Below are positions 7,667 through 15,529 of a stretch of 20,826 bases of DNA, piece after piece. The notes beneath the pieces were generated by a model that had not been told where the DNA came from, did no database searches, and saw only the letters and a list, made by a program, of their open reading frames with translations. Source of the stretch: Methanosarcinales archaeon. Its GTDB lineage: Archaea > Halobacteriota > Methanosarcinia > Methanosarcinales > Methanogasteraceae. The DNA lies in NCBI GenBank assembly GCA_030594905.1, contig JAUVEF010000002.1, forward strand, positions 1 to 20,826, written 5' to 3'. The first letter of the stretch is position 1. Each line of letters opens with the position of its first letter. A program made the translations under genes and the position numbers.

Positions 7667-8641
7667 ATGTTCCCGAAAACACGGATGCGCAGGTTGCGGC
7701 AGCCTGGAATACGAAATCTCGTGGTTGAAACAGAGCTTTCCGTAAATAACCTGATCTGCCCAATCTTCGTGGATGAAACCATCGAAAAACCAGTAGAGAT
7801 CGGATCCATGCCAGGCCAATATCGGCTCCCACTGGACGGGGTCGCGGATGAGGCAAATGAAATTGAAGAGCTTGGAATCCCTGCAATTCTCCTTTTTGGG
7901 ATACCTGAAACAAAGGACGAAGAGGGGTCGAGCGCTTACGACGATAATGGCGTTATTCAGCAGGCAATACAAAATATCCGGTCTGAAACGGACGATCTAC
8001 TTATTATAACTGATGTCTGTCTGTGTGAGTACACCACGCACGGGCACTGCGGCATCGTCGATTATGATGCCGAGCGGGTGCTCAACGACCCGACGCTGCC
8101 CATTCTCGGAAAAGTTGCGGCAAGCCATGCCCGGGCAGGTGCTGACATTGTTGCGCCATCTGGCATGATGGATGGCATGGTACGCGCGATCAGGACCGCT
8201 CTTGATATTGATGGGTTCACAGACACTCCGATCATGTCCTACGCCGCCAAGTACTGTTCATGCTTCTATGGCCCGTTTCGAGAGGCTGCGGATTCGGGAT
8301 ACGCGTTTGGAGACCGCTCCGGATACCAGATGGATCCTGCAAACTCGGATGAGGCGATGCGCGAGCTCGAACTAGACATAGACGAGGGTGCCGACATCGT
8401 GATGGTGAAGCCTGCGCTCCCGTATCTCGATGTCCTGCACCGGGTCAAGACCACGTTTTCGATGCCAACTGCTGCATATCAGGTGAGCGGCGAGTATGCG
8501 ATGATCGTGGCTGCCGGTGCGAGGGGGTGGCTCGATCGCGATCAGGCGATATGCGAATCATTACTATCGATCAAGCGTGCGGGCGCTGACATGATCATCA
8601 CGTACTTTGCAAAAGATGCGGCGCAACTCCTGACTGCGTGA
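7667..8641 (+). CDS. hemB: Delta-aminolevulinic acid dehydratase (porphobilinogen synthase)
   Basis: HemB joins two molecules of 5-aminolevulinate into porphobilinogen, an early step to haem, sirohaem, cobalamin and coenzyme F430. In this 324-residue reading the zinc-site cysteines are 118, 120 and 128 ([14 protein letters not shown]). The catalytic lysines are Lys195 ([14 protein letters not shown]) and Lys248 ([10 protein letters not shown]), and [10 protein letters not shown] is intact. The reading frame extends far upstream without a stop, but family members begin MFPxxRMRRLR, so I start at 7667. The ATG at 7685 (MRRLRQPG) is the alternative favoured by the TATA position. No other tetrapyrrole gene is adjacent; hisG follows after about 200 bases. 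Confidence 0.95.
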   Translation: MFPKTRMRRLRQPGIRNLVVETELSVNNLICPIFVDETIEKPVEIGSMPGQYRLPLDGVADEANEIEELGIPAILLFGIPETKDEEGSSAYDDNGVIQQAIQNIRSETDDLLIITDVCLCEYTTHGHCGIVDYDAERVLNDPTLPILGKVAASHARAGADIVAPSGMMDGMVRAIRTALDIDGFTDTPIMSYAAKYCSCFYGPFREAADSGYAFGDRSGYQMDPANSDEAMRELELDIDEGADIVMVKPALPYLDVLHRVKTTFSMPTAAYQVSGEYAMIVAAGARGWLDRDQAICESLLSIKRAGADMIITYFAKDAAQLLTA

Positions 8642-8837
8642 TATAATGGACGGGCGTGAATCTTTGAGGATGCAGGGGTGGATTATTCAGAATCTGTTGG
8701 TGGCAACAAAAAACAGGTGGCTAAGCCTTTGTTTTTGCGTAGCTCTAAAAGTAAGGTTGTACCATCCTACAGAAATTCAAAAACTCTCACTGCCCCCCAA
8801 AGAAAACTATTAGTGAGATGGATCAGATGAACACTTG

Positions 8838-9710
8838 ATGATAAACATAGCAATACCGAAAGGCAGCCTCGGGGAGCAGACACTCCTGCTGTTCAAACAG
8901 GCAGATCTCGAGATCAAAAGGACTGATCGAGAGTACAATCCAAAAATCGTGGACCCGCGGATCGAGAAAGTGAAGATCCTGCGCCCGCAGGAGATTCCGG
9001 GTTATGTCGCAGAGGGCTACTTCGATGTGGGCATATCCGGTCACGACTGGGTGATCGAGTCTGGCGCAGACGTTGTCGAGATCGCAGACCTGCCATACAG
9101 CAAGCAGGGCGCAGGGATCGTCAAGATCGTGATCGCGGTGCCCGATGATCAGGGGATTGATTCCACGCAGGAGATTAAGCCGCGTAGCAGAGTCACAACT
9201 GAGTATCCGAATATCACCAGAGACTATTTTGAAAAACTTGGAATTCCCGTGGATATCCACTTCTCTTACGGCGCAACTGAGGCGAAGGTTCCGGATCTAA
9301 TGGATGTCGTGGTCGATGTGACCGAAACAGGATCCACGCTCCGAAAAAACAACTTAAAGATCATCGACGTGATGCTTGAATCGGTTACGAAACTGGTCGC
9401 GAACAAAGATAGCTGGAACGATCCCGCAAAGCGAAAAGAGATCGAGGAGATCCGTATGCTGCTTCTTTCTGTCATTGAAGCTCGTGGCAAGGTGCTACTG
9501 AACATGAATGTGCCGGCTGACCGACTCGATGAAGTAATCAGCGCGCTGCCAGCATTGAAGATGCCAACCGTGTCCAAACTATATGATTCGGAATATTATG
9601 CAATCGAGACGGTGGTCGAAAAGGTGACCGTAAACACCCTGATTCCTGAATTGAAGCACTTTGGTGCCGAAGACATTCTTGAACTCAACATATCCAAGAT
9701 CGTGCGATAG
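8838..9710 (+). CDS. hisG: ATP phosphoribosyltransferase, long form
   Basis: HisG catalyses the first committed step of histidine synthesis, ATP + PRPP to phosphoribosyl-ATP. The 290-residue protein has the N-terminal catalytic domain (IAIPKGSLGEQTL; YFDVGISGHDWVIESGADV), the PRPP loop DVTETGSTLR near residues 159-168, and a C-terminal ACT-like regulatory domain from about 215 (MNVPADRLDEVISALPALKMP, ending near FGAEDILELNISKIV). The long form normally works alone as a hexamer and is feedback-inhibited by histidine. A TTG three bases upstream is in frame, but the ATG at 8838 is preferred. No other his genes are near. It converges on the rsbX-like gene with only five bases between the stops. 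Confidence 0.95.
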   Translation: MINIAIPKGSLGEQTLLLFKQADLEIKRTDREYNPKIVDPRIEKVKILRPQEIPGYVAEGYFDVGISGHDWVIESGADVVEIADLPYSKQGAGIVKIVIAVPDDQGIDSTQEIKPRSRVTTEYPNITRDYFEKLGIPVDIHFSYGATEAKVPDLMDVVVDVTETGSTLRKNNLKIIDVMLESVTKLVANKDSWNDPAKRKEIEEIRMLLLSVIEARGKVLLNMNVPADRLDEVISALPALKMPTVSKLYDSEYYAIETVVEKVTVNTLIPELKHFGAEDILELNISKIVR

Positions 9711-9715
9711 ATAGG

Positions 9716-10282
9716 TTACCTTGCAAGCAGGATCGTGGAATCGTCATCGACGCGATGATCCAGGAGGATTGCCGCTCCGAGTTCGTGGAGATCAAGAGAC
9801 AGGTCATAATTTATAATATCAAGCCCGCGTATCCCGTCGCTATACATCATGATGGTGTCACCTTCATTGTACGGATATGAAAAAACTTTCACATTCTTAA
9901 GATTACGTCCGACGATTCCATTCATCGATGTGAAATGAGACTCCCCGTCCCGAACCTTCAGCGCGGTTATGTTCCCAATACCTACAAACCGGATACAGTC
10001 ATCCACGACATGTGCAATGGCAAGCACTGCACCCCTTGTCGATTGCAGCGCTTCGTGGCAGCTCCGGATCGCAAAATCCAGATCCTGATCCAAATTCGTA
10101 TCCGGGTTGCAGCACACCTCAAGGCACTCAACCACTTTCTGCGATGCCGCGTGCGCAAGATCCCCGTGCCCGATTCCGTCTATCACCGCAAGTACGGCGC
10201 ATCCATCCGTTTCCCTCACAAAGTATGCGTCGCCGTTCTCGGTTTCGCCTTCCTTTGGTATCGTAATCACTTCGATTTTCAT
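9716..10282 (-). CDS. rsbX: RsbX-like PP2C/SpoIIE-family phosphatase
   Basis: A 188-residue stand-alone PP2C-type Ser/Thr phosphatase. Metal-binding acids are visible: Asp18 in NGDAYF, Asp35 in VIDGIGHG, an Asp near 149 in YSDGI and a DDD near 180. The middle, TRGAVLAIAHVV... with IRFVGIGNITAL, follows the RsbX pattern from Bacillus as I remember it. RsbX resets stressosomes by removing phosphate from RsbS and RsbR. It starts four bases inside the end of the histidine kinase gene (ATGA overlap) and is last in the rsbS-rsbT-kinase operon. Its likeliest substrate is the phosphorylated Ser61 of the RsbS homologue encoded upstream; this is inferred from family and context. Confidence 0.85.
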   Translation of the reverse strand: MKIEVITIPKEGETENGDAYFVRETDGCAVLAVIDGIGHGDLAHAASQKVVECLEVCCNPDTNLDQDLDFAIRSCHEALQSTRGAVLAIAHVVDDCIRFVGIGNITALKVRDGESHFTSMNGIVGRNLKNVKVFSYPYNEGDTIMMYSDGIRGLDIINYDLSLDLHELGAAILLDHRVDDDSTILLAR

Positions 10283-11289
10283 GCTTTTGGCACCAATATA
10301 TGAAATATGCAGCCCCCGCCCGGATTATCCTTGATCCAGACCTTCCCGTGGTGAAGCTCTACCGCATATTTCGTGATCGCAAGCCCGATTCCACTTCCCT
10401 TGATCCCGCGCTTATCATTTCGCACGAACCGCTCGAATACCGATTCCTTCATCTCATCAGGTACGCCATCCCCGTGATCTGCCACTCCAAATATCCAGTC
10501 AGAATCGCCTTCATCGATTGTCAGGGTAATCATCGAATTTTTTGGGCTATATTTGATCGAATTGTCGATGATATTAATAAATGCGTTCTGCAAGAACCCG
10601 GTTCCATGCACAGGATATTCCCCCTCCGTCTGATATTTTATATCAATTATTGTGCCATGTTCTTTTATTTTTTCATCCAAGAAACTTAATATTTCAGTTA
10701 ACATCTCGCAAAGATCGATATCATTAAAATCTTCCTCAGAAAGCCCTCTTTTTAGTTTGGAATAAGTTCTCATGTTTTCAATCATTCGATCGGCATCCAG
10801 TGCGGCATTCTCTATCTTGTTTGCAAAACCGTGGATCTTCACATCGTCCTCCGATCGCATCTCGATCAGCCCACTGTAACCAACGATTGCGGAAAGCGGA
10901 CTCCGCAGGTCATGGCTCATGATACTGATAAACATCTCCTGAAGCCGGTTTGCATCATTCAGTTCGTCTGCGAGTTCCTTTTCGCGCTGGTATCGCTGTT
11001 CATGCATATCGATGTATTCGTGGTATGCGGTTGCATAACCCATCATTAACTGGATCAACGGTTCAGATGCGCTGTTAAACATGCGAACGGTCTCTGTGAT
11101 CTGAAACTCGGCGGCGAGATCATTGAGCGTATTCAGGTGAGCCTCAAGCATATAATCAGGTCCGATATTAGCCCTGACGCATTTCTTGGACATAATTTCA
11201 ATATCTAACAGATATCGATCGTCACCCGACTCCAAAAAATGTTTCAAAAGTCCGGAATACTCCTCGCGCAGTCCACCATCATCGACCAT
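10279..11289 (-). CDS. Histidine kinase with N-terminal RsbU-type (RsbT-binding) domain
   Basis: A soluble 336-residue kinase with no membrane segment. Residues of about 7-92 resemble the N-terminal domain of RsbU: a four-helix pattern with LREEYSGLLKHFLES, NIGPDYMLEAHLNTLNDL and LIQLMMGYATAYHEY. In Bacillus that domain is the docking site for RsbT. A coiled coil (95-118) leads to the HisKA domain with His126 in SHDLRSPLSAIVGYSGLI. The ATPase domain then shows an N box (NAFINIIDNSIKYS), G1 (DHGDGVP), an F box (FERFVRND) and G2 (GSGIGLAI). I start at the ATG at 11289, four bases after the rsbT stop. In Bacillus RsbU the same N-domain is followed by a PP2C phosphatase; here a kinase replaces it. 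No response regulator is encoded nearby, so the phosphate acceptor is unknown. Confidence 0.87.
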   Translation of the reverse strand: MVDDGGLREEYSGLLKHFLESGDDRYLLDIEIMSKKCVRANIGPDYMLEAHLNTLNDLAAEFQITETVRMFNSASEPLIQLMMGYATAYHEYIDMHEQRYQREKELADELNDANRLQEMFISIMSHDLRSPLSAIVGYSGLIEMRSEDDVKIHGFANKIENAALDADRMIENMRTYSKLKRGLSEEDFNDIDLCEMLTEILSFLDEKIKEHGTIIDIKYQTEGEYPVHGTGFLQNAFINIIDNSIKYSPKNSMITLTIDEGDSDWIFGVADHGDGVPDEMKESVFERFVRNDKRGIKGSGIGLAITKYAVELHHGKVWIKDNPGGGCIFHILVPKA

Positions 11290-11293
11290 ACTA

Positions 11294-11695
11294 CTACACC
11301 CATTTTCGCGTCGTGACGGTTGTACCGCGCCCGACCTCGGTATCGATCTCAAACTCGTCCATCAACCGCTTTGTTCCAGGAAGCCCTGCCCCAAGCCCTC
11401 CGCCCGTGGTATGACCATCGGTCATCGCAAGATCGAGATTTGCAATTCCCGGACCCTGATCTTCTGCCACGATCTCGATGCCGCCCCCTCTTTCTGCAGT
11501 CACCTGTCGGACATACACAGTCCCAGTCTCGGCATACCGCAGAATGTTTCGTGCCAGTTCGGATATGGCTGTTGATATCCGTGTCTGGTCCACGAGTCCA
11601 AACCCTGTTGATGAAGCGATCTTCTTCCCAGCCGATCTGGCAGTCACTATGTCATACTCGTCCTTAATTGGTATAGTCTCTTCAGTATCAGGCAT
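11294..11695 (-). CDS. rsbT: RsbT-like switch serine kinase
   Basis: A 133-residue GHKL-fold protein kinase of the anti-sigma/RsbT type. The N box ISELARNILRYA has Glu46 and Asn50, G1 is EDQGPGI (Asp79, Gly81, Gly83), and the ATP lid with G2 is GGGLGAGLPGTKRLMDEFEI (98-117), a hallmark of RsbT. In the known system RsbT phosphorylates RsbS and then leaves the stressosome to bind its target. The start chosen is the ATG at 11695, after an AGTGAT-like ribosome site; a longer reading to 11740 would run into the rsbS gene. It sits 19 bases after rsbS and four bases before the RsbU_N-kinase, so substrate and putative target are encoded on either side. Confidence 0.92.
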   Translation of the reverse strand: MPDTEETIPIKDEYDIVTARSAGKKIASSTGFGLVDQTRISTAISELARNILRYAETGTVYVRQVTAERGGGIEIVAEDQGPGIANLDLAMTDGHTTGGGLGAGLPGTKRLMDEFEIDTEVGRGTTVTTRKWV

Positions 11696-11714
11696 ATTAT
11701 CACTATATATCCCT

Positions 11715-12089
11715 TTATTCTTCCTGGGAAATTTTCTCAAGAAGTTCCAGTCCCTTTTCGAGGTTGAGCGCGGTCTGTATTCCGGTCAGCTCCATCCCAA
11801 ACTCAACGAGCGTTATGGCGATTGCTGGCTGCATTCCCACGAGAACGGTCTTGACTCCCATGATGTTTGCCATCTTCGCAATCTCCACAAGTATCCTTGT
11901 TATGAAGCTGTCAAGGACGTCAATCGCCGTCACATCGATTATTAGCCCTTTCGCATTCGTCTCCTGTATCTTAGCCAGGATGTCGTCCTGTAACCCCAGC
12001 GCAAGTTTGTCGTGAAGTGCGACCTGAATCGATGTGATTAGGAAATCACCGATCTTGAGCACGGGTATCTTCTCATAAGCGCCTTGCAT
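11715..12089 (-). CDS. rsbS: RsbS-like STAS-domain stressosome protein
   Basis: A single STAS domain of 124 residues. The expected phosphorylation site is present: Ser61 in VTAIDVLDSFITRI, matching the DSF serine of RsbS. Other family features are the start IPVLKIGDFLITSIQVALHD and VLVGMQPAIAITLVEFGM. RsbS forms the stressosome core with RsbR proteins and captures RsbT until phosphorylated. A clear ribosome-binding site (AAGGAGA, about 12097-12103) precedes the ATG. It is the first intact gene of the operon. No RsbR sensor gene is in the window, so the complex either uses RsbR proteins encoded elsewhere or RsbS alone. Confidence 0.92.
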   Translation of the reverse strand: MQGAYEKIPVLKIGDFLITSIQVALHDKLALGLQDDILAKIQETNAKGLIIDVTAIDVLDSFITRILVEIAKMANIMGVKTVLVGMQPAIAITLVEFGMELTGIQTALNLEKGLELLEKISQEE

Positions 12090-12104
12090 TATCTGTTTCT
12101 CCTT

Positions 12105-12337
12105 TCATGTTGTATCACATATCCTAATGCCATATCCGATCTTCTGCAGTCCGTACTGCAGGTTGTATGCGGTGACCATCCGCCTGTTTCCGTTGTCATC
12201 AACAACGAGCACCGATCCGAATGAGTATACAAGGTTCTCGCAAAAAGCTTTCGGGAGCCTTTTATGCACTCATCGGGTGGGGCCAGAATGTCGCTGTCCC
12301 GAATTGTATCAAAGAGCCTTACCATTGCGTAAATCAC
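12105..12337 (-). pseudogene. Small frameshifted ORF upstream of rsbS, unidentified
   Basis: Two overlapping frames together read as one small protein of about 75 residues. From GTG at 12337 the first frame gives IYAMVRLFDTIRDSDILAPP. Near 12255-12265 (around ATAAAAGG) a one-base shift is needed to continue as AFCENLVYSFGSVLVVDDNG, with NRRMVTAYNLQYGLQKIGYG after it, ending at TGA 12105-12107. Each segment looks protein-like only in its own frame. The GTG start overlaps the stop of the preceding oxidoreductase remnant (GTGA). The ORF ends 15 bases before rsbS, where rsbR often stands in bacterial operons, but it does not look like a STAS domain. I do not recognise the family. A sequencing error or programmed frameshift is possible. 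Confidence 0.4.
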
Positions 12338-12638
12338 CGTTTCAATTTCGGATTGACACTACAGTACATCTCAGGGTCGCCAGTCGTCCAGAACATACAC
12401 TTGTTGCATTTTGTGCACGCCCTTCATCACCTTCACGCCTTTCGAGTGATTTTTTCATAATCCCCGGGTCTGCAACCTGCGCTTGCCCCATTGCGACAAG
12501 ATCCGTGAGTTTATCTGAGACTGTTCCGTCTGTATTCGCATAGTTCACCTGCCACGAAGGAAACACGATCCTGTTTGGAAGCTCGACGCTACCGATCGCA
12601 AGAGTGGTATATACTGATGGATATTTTTTCTTATTCAC
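12334..12638 (-). pseudogene. Remnant of an old-yellow-enzyme-type oxidoreductase
   Basis: The fragment starts at GTG 12638 and reads YTTLAIGSVELPNRIVFPSW then NYANTDGTVSDKL, which is the N-terminal strand of NADH:flavin oxidoreductases of the OYE/enoate-reductase family. It then jumps straight to LVAMGQAQVADPGIMKKSLE, which in intact enzymes lies about 200 residues later, near the end of the TIM barrel. After a one-base frameshift close to 12430 it continues as CTKCNKCMFW...YCSVNPKLKR, the four-cysteine iron-sulphur site, and stops at TGA 12334-12336. The central barrel and the C-terminal FAD/NAD domains are missing. This is a decayed gene with a large internal deletion and a frameshift. Confidence 0.7.
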
Positions 12639-13112
12639 GAGTTCACTCCCTGGTTCGCTGCCCACGATGGCACCGAAACCTGATCCCCATATTGATAATA
12701 CGCAAGGAAACCCTTTAAAGGTTTTGGCTTTTGTGTTTTTTAGGCGTGGTTGCCACGCGTCACCAGTATCGCCAAATCGGGTAATTGGTAATATCTGTAA
12801 ATAGGGGGCGGTCACATTAAACAAGTGTTTGGAGCATATCTTTGCCGGTGGTGCGATCAGATACATCCAAATATGGTATGAAACTCTTGAACGAATCCCG
12901 TTCTTTTAAAAATAACTGTGAAATCTGTGGCCGATAAAAGCTTTTAGCCACAGATGAACACTGATCACATGGATTTTACTTACAACTTGCTTAAACCGAT
13001 TCATTGAATCTCATGTAACCTCTGGTGACGTGACATCCCCGGAATTCCACAGGATACCGGGCATGTCCGGATCTGGTGTATATATTCGCCCCGGTTCAGG
13101 ACGCTGCCAGAT
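12639..13112. other. Gene-free stretch with hairpin repeat
   Basis: I see no credible coding region between the oxidoreductase remnant and the zinc-finger gene. The frame running upstream of 12638 on the minus strand is open but lacks protein-like character. The notable content is the hairpin repeat at 12916-12990 and a short GCGTGG/CCACGC inverted repeat near 12745-12760. Confidence 0.5.
12916..12990. repeat. CCACAGAT-type palindromic repeat
   Basis: TCTGTGGC (12924-12931) is perfectly inverted at GCCACAGA (12947-12954), with an inner palindrome TAAAAGCTTTTA. The flanks read ACTGTGAAATCTGTGG on the left and CCACAGATGAACACTGATCA on the right. This is the kind of intergenic repeat unit often dispersed in prokaryotic genomes. 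The arms vaguely resemble the inner arms of the two MITE-like copies in this window. Confidence 0.5.
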
Positions 13113-13721
13113 TTATGCCCTTTCCGCAAATATCCGCTTAACATCCTTCGCACGGACAACATTGCCATTATATTTCCGAAATCCACGTTCTCGTGTCTTG
13201 ATTCTGACAATCCTGCATCTGCTTCCGGAAATATCCTCGACACTACCAACCGTAAACTCCCGGTCCCCATATTCCTGCAACCGAACCGACCGGGTTTTTT
13301 TGCCGTCGTGGATCGCCACCTTCACAGTCACCTTATCGATCGCCCGTGACCATATCGTGTCGACGTCGGCAGCGAGAGCCGATATCACCCGCGCTCCGCG
13401 TGACTCAACCGAGGCAACCTCTGCCAGATGCACCTCGTCCGCAGACGGATCGTCCACAAGCAGTTCGTCGCCAGTGTAGACCTCATGATCAAGCGGCAGT
13501 TCGATGTTGTACTGTGCCGAGTCCTCGCCCACGCTCACAATGATCCTGACGCTTGTGGTTTCCGGGGCTGCCTGCGTCTGCAAGGCGACGTTATGCACGC
13601 TGCCGCACTCTGTGCATCGCACCAGTTGATCACTGCCACGCCGTTTCAGCACGTCATGAAGCTCCTGCGACGAACAAGCCGGGCAGATAGTTATAATCTG
13701 TGTTTCGTTTGTAATTTCCAT
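13113..13721 (-). CDS. HVO_0476-family zinc-finger protein
   Basis: A 202-residue protein of an archaeal family of unknown function. The N-terminus is a zinc ribbon: CPAC (13-16) and CTEC (36-39), spaced as in transcription-factor-type zinc fingers. A beta-rich middle follows (IIVSVGEDSAQYNIELPLDHE and LLVDDPSADEVHLAEV), then a basic C-terminal part with RSVRLQEYGDREFTVGSVED and IKTRERGFRKYNGNVVRAKD. A GAGGT ribosome site lies just before the ATG, 12 bases after the methyltransferase stop, so it is the last gene of the rfcS operon. RNA or DNA binding is plausible from the zinc ribbon and basic tail, but no function is established that I know of. Confidence 0.82.
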   Translation of the reverse strand: MEITNETQIITICPACSSQELHDVLKRRGSDQLVRCTECGSVHNVALQTQAAPETTSVRIIVSVGEDSAQYNIELPLDHEVYTGDELLVDDPSADEVHLAEVASVESRGARVISALAADVDTIWSRAIDKVTVKVAIHDGKKTRSVRLQEYGDREFTVGSVEDISGSRCRIVRIKTRERGFRKYNGNVVRAKDVKRIFAERA

Positions 13722-13733
13722 GTATTTTCTACC

Positions 13734-14783
13734 TCATTTCACTAAACCAACATATACCCACCGGTCATATCCAATATCCGGCGTGTTTTCAAGTATCTCC
13801 ACATCGGTTACACGATCATCGAGCACATCCATGGTAAATAGAAGCTCGTCCCTGTTGTGGAACGTGAAGATTAACAACCCGGGCGTCCGCACGACTTTTA
13901 CGGATTCGCGCAGCACCGCCGCCCATGCCCCCTCGTTAAACGGCTGGATAGGACCGATCATGAACCCTACCACGCAGTCAAACTCATGATCAAAGAACAA
14001 TGAGAGTTCTGCGGCGTCAAGAACGATTGATCTTGCATCATGGAGCGCCCCGCTCTTAAGTCCGTCACAGATGTCGCACATATCATGATCGATGCAGATT
14101 GGGTCGCAGCCGATCTCGCGGAGCACACCTGTGGCACTCCCGTCTCCGCAGCAGATCTCAAGCACGTCTGCGCGGGCAGGATCAAATCCTTTTCCGGATG
14201 TTGCTTTGCGAATAAGACGCGTCAGGCGATTGTTTCGCACGTCCTGACCCTGCTGATCGGTTTTTCCAGTTTCACTCCCCGGCGTTTCATGCAGCAGTTC
14301 ACGCACCGACACAGCCGTCCCGAGATCAAGATACGGCATCTCTTCACGCGCGCAGGATTCACATAGCCACCTGTTCGCAAGAAAGATGGAATAATACTCA
14401 ATTACTGCCTCGCGTAGATCAGATGCGTTTGTTTCAATAATTTCACTTCGACTGCCAAAGATATCAGATACTCTTCCTGGAAAACGCGTGTCCTTTGAGA
14501 TCACGTTCGTGAGCACGAGCCAGTGGTCTATGCCCTGCGAATGCACGTAAACCGCTACTGCAATTGGGGTGCTGCTACCCGGATCGATCAGTTGTACGGA
14601 ACTATTGTCGCTACTGCTGCCGCTGCCCGCAACCGCGGCGAGTTCTTCGAGGTAACGCCCGGTGAGCGGCGATCGCTTCTGGTCGTAGAAGCTGTTTTCT
14701 GCCAGAAACACAGGTTCTGCCGGACCTATATGGAAAATAGCGTGGAGCCGCATCCCCGGTGACCCTGGTTCATGATGCCCCAT
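13734..14783 (-). CDS. SAM-dependent methyltransferase (class I fold), uncharacterised
   Basis: The C-terminal half of this 349-residue protein is a class I methyltransferase. Motif I is VLEICCGDGSATGVLREIGC near 206-225, with the acidic end of strand 2 at CIDHD. A hydrophobic FDCVVGFMIGPI segment (motif IV) and VVRTPGLLIFTFHN follow. The first 170 residues, including CESC near 139, do not match a domain I recognise, and a serine-rich stretch (GSGSSSDNSS) lies near 53-62. The gene starts four bases after the kaiC-like stop, with GAGGT inside the end of that gene serving as ribosome site. Substrate is unknown; being in an operon with a replication clamp loader and a RecA-fold ATPase does not settle it. 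Confidence 0.8.
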   Translation of the reverse strand: MGHHEPGSPGMRLHAIFHIGPAEPVFLAENSFYDQKRSPLTGRYLEELAAVAGSGSSSDNSSVQLIDPGSSTPIAVAVYVHSQGIDHWLVLTNVISKDTRFPGRVSDIFGSRSEIIETNASDLREAVIEYYSIFLANRWLCESCAREEMPYLDLGTAVSVRELLHETPGSETGKTDQQGQDVRNNRLTRLIRKATSGKGFDPARADVLEICCGDGSATGVLREIGCDPICIDHDMCDICDGLKSGALHDARSIVLDAAELSLFFDHEFDCVVGFMIGPIQPFNEGAWAAVLRESVKVVRTPGLLIFTFHNRDELLFTMDVLDDRVTDVEILENTPDIGYDRWVYVGLVK

Positions 14784-14787
14784 TACC

Positions 14788-15516
14788 TTAGTAGACCTCT
14801 TCGTGCGGATGGATGACTATGCCTGCCGATGTGATCTCGTAGGGGTGAATGTCCTTGCTGTGGTCAGATCCGCGCATCTTGAAGATCTCCATACTGCGGA
14901 CACGCACGTTCTTACGGCGCTGGTTGTACAGCATGATCGTGCCCTCGGTCACGAAGTTCTCGACGCCAAACCTGCTCTGCATGGTGTCGTCAATAATCTC
15001 ACAGGTCAGGATCGTTGTCAGACCCAGAATCTCAAGGGTCGTGCTCAGTTTGAGCAGTTCGATCCTGATCTTCGACGGATCCTGAAAATGAAATCCAATG
15101 GCCGTGCTCGAATCAATCACAGCGCGTTTTGCACCGGTTGCATCCTGTATCTCAATGATTTGGTCAAGTGTGGCACGCATATCAAACGGGCGCACATCCA
15201 CATACCGCTCCTGCGACGGGATGCCGATCTTTGTGGAACACGCATCGATGATCGCAAGCTTCTCATTCTCTTCAAGCGCCGCAATGTCCCATCCAAACCT
15301 CGAAAGATTCTCGCGAATCTGCGGAGGACGTTCCTCGGTTGCGACAAAGATGCCGGTTTCGCCGTACTGGGTGGCTCCATTGCACAGAAACTGGAACGCA
15401 AAGTTCGTTTTGCCGGTACCCGATGTCCCTGCCAGCAGGTAGGTCCGGTCTTTGATCAGTCCGCCCCCACAAAGTTCATCGAACCCGGGTATTCCTGTAG
15501 GTACTCGATCGTTCAT
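14788..15516 (-). CDS. Single-domain KaiC-like RecA-superfamily ATPase
   Basis: This 242-residue protein contains one KaiC domain. It starts RVPTGIPGFDELCGGGLIKD, has Walker A GTSGTGKTNF (about 31-40), the paired glutamates of VATEERPPQIRENL, Walker B KRAVIDSST near 130, and the C-terminal RRKNVRVRSMEIFKMRGSDH typical of archaeal KaiC-like proteins. Such proteins are common in methanogens and haloarchaea and are thought to act in signalling rather than in a clock. The ATG at 15516 follows GGAGA, 13 bases after the rfcS stop; an upstream in-frame reading lies inside rfcS and is rejected. GvpD-like and RadB-like roles are alternatives. Confidence 0.88.
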   Translation of the reverse strand: MNDRVPTGIPGFDELCGGGLIKDRTYLLAGTSGTGKTNFAFQFLCNGATQYGETGIFVATEERPPQIRENLSRFGWDIAALEENEKLAIIDACSTKIGIPSQERYVDVRPFDMRATLDQIIEIQDATGAKRAVIDSSTAIGFHFQDPSKIRIELLKLSTTLEILGLTTILTCEIIDDTMQSRFGVENFVTEGTIMLYNQRRKNVRVRSMEIFKMRGSDHSKDIHPYEITSAGIVIHPHEEVY

Positions 15517-15529
15517 TGTAATCTCCAAT

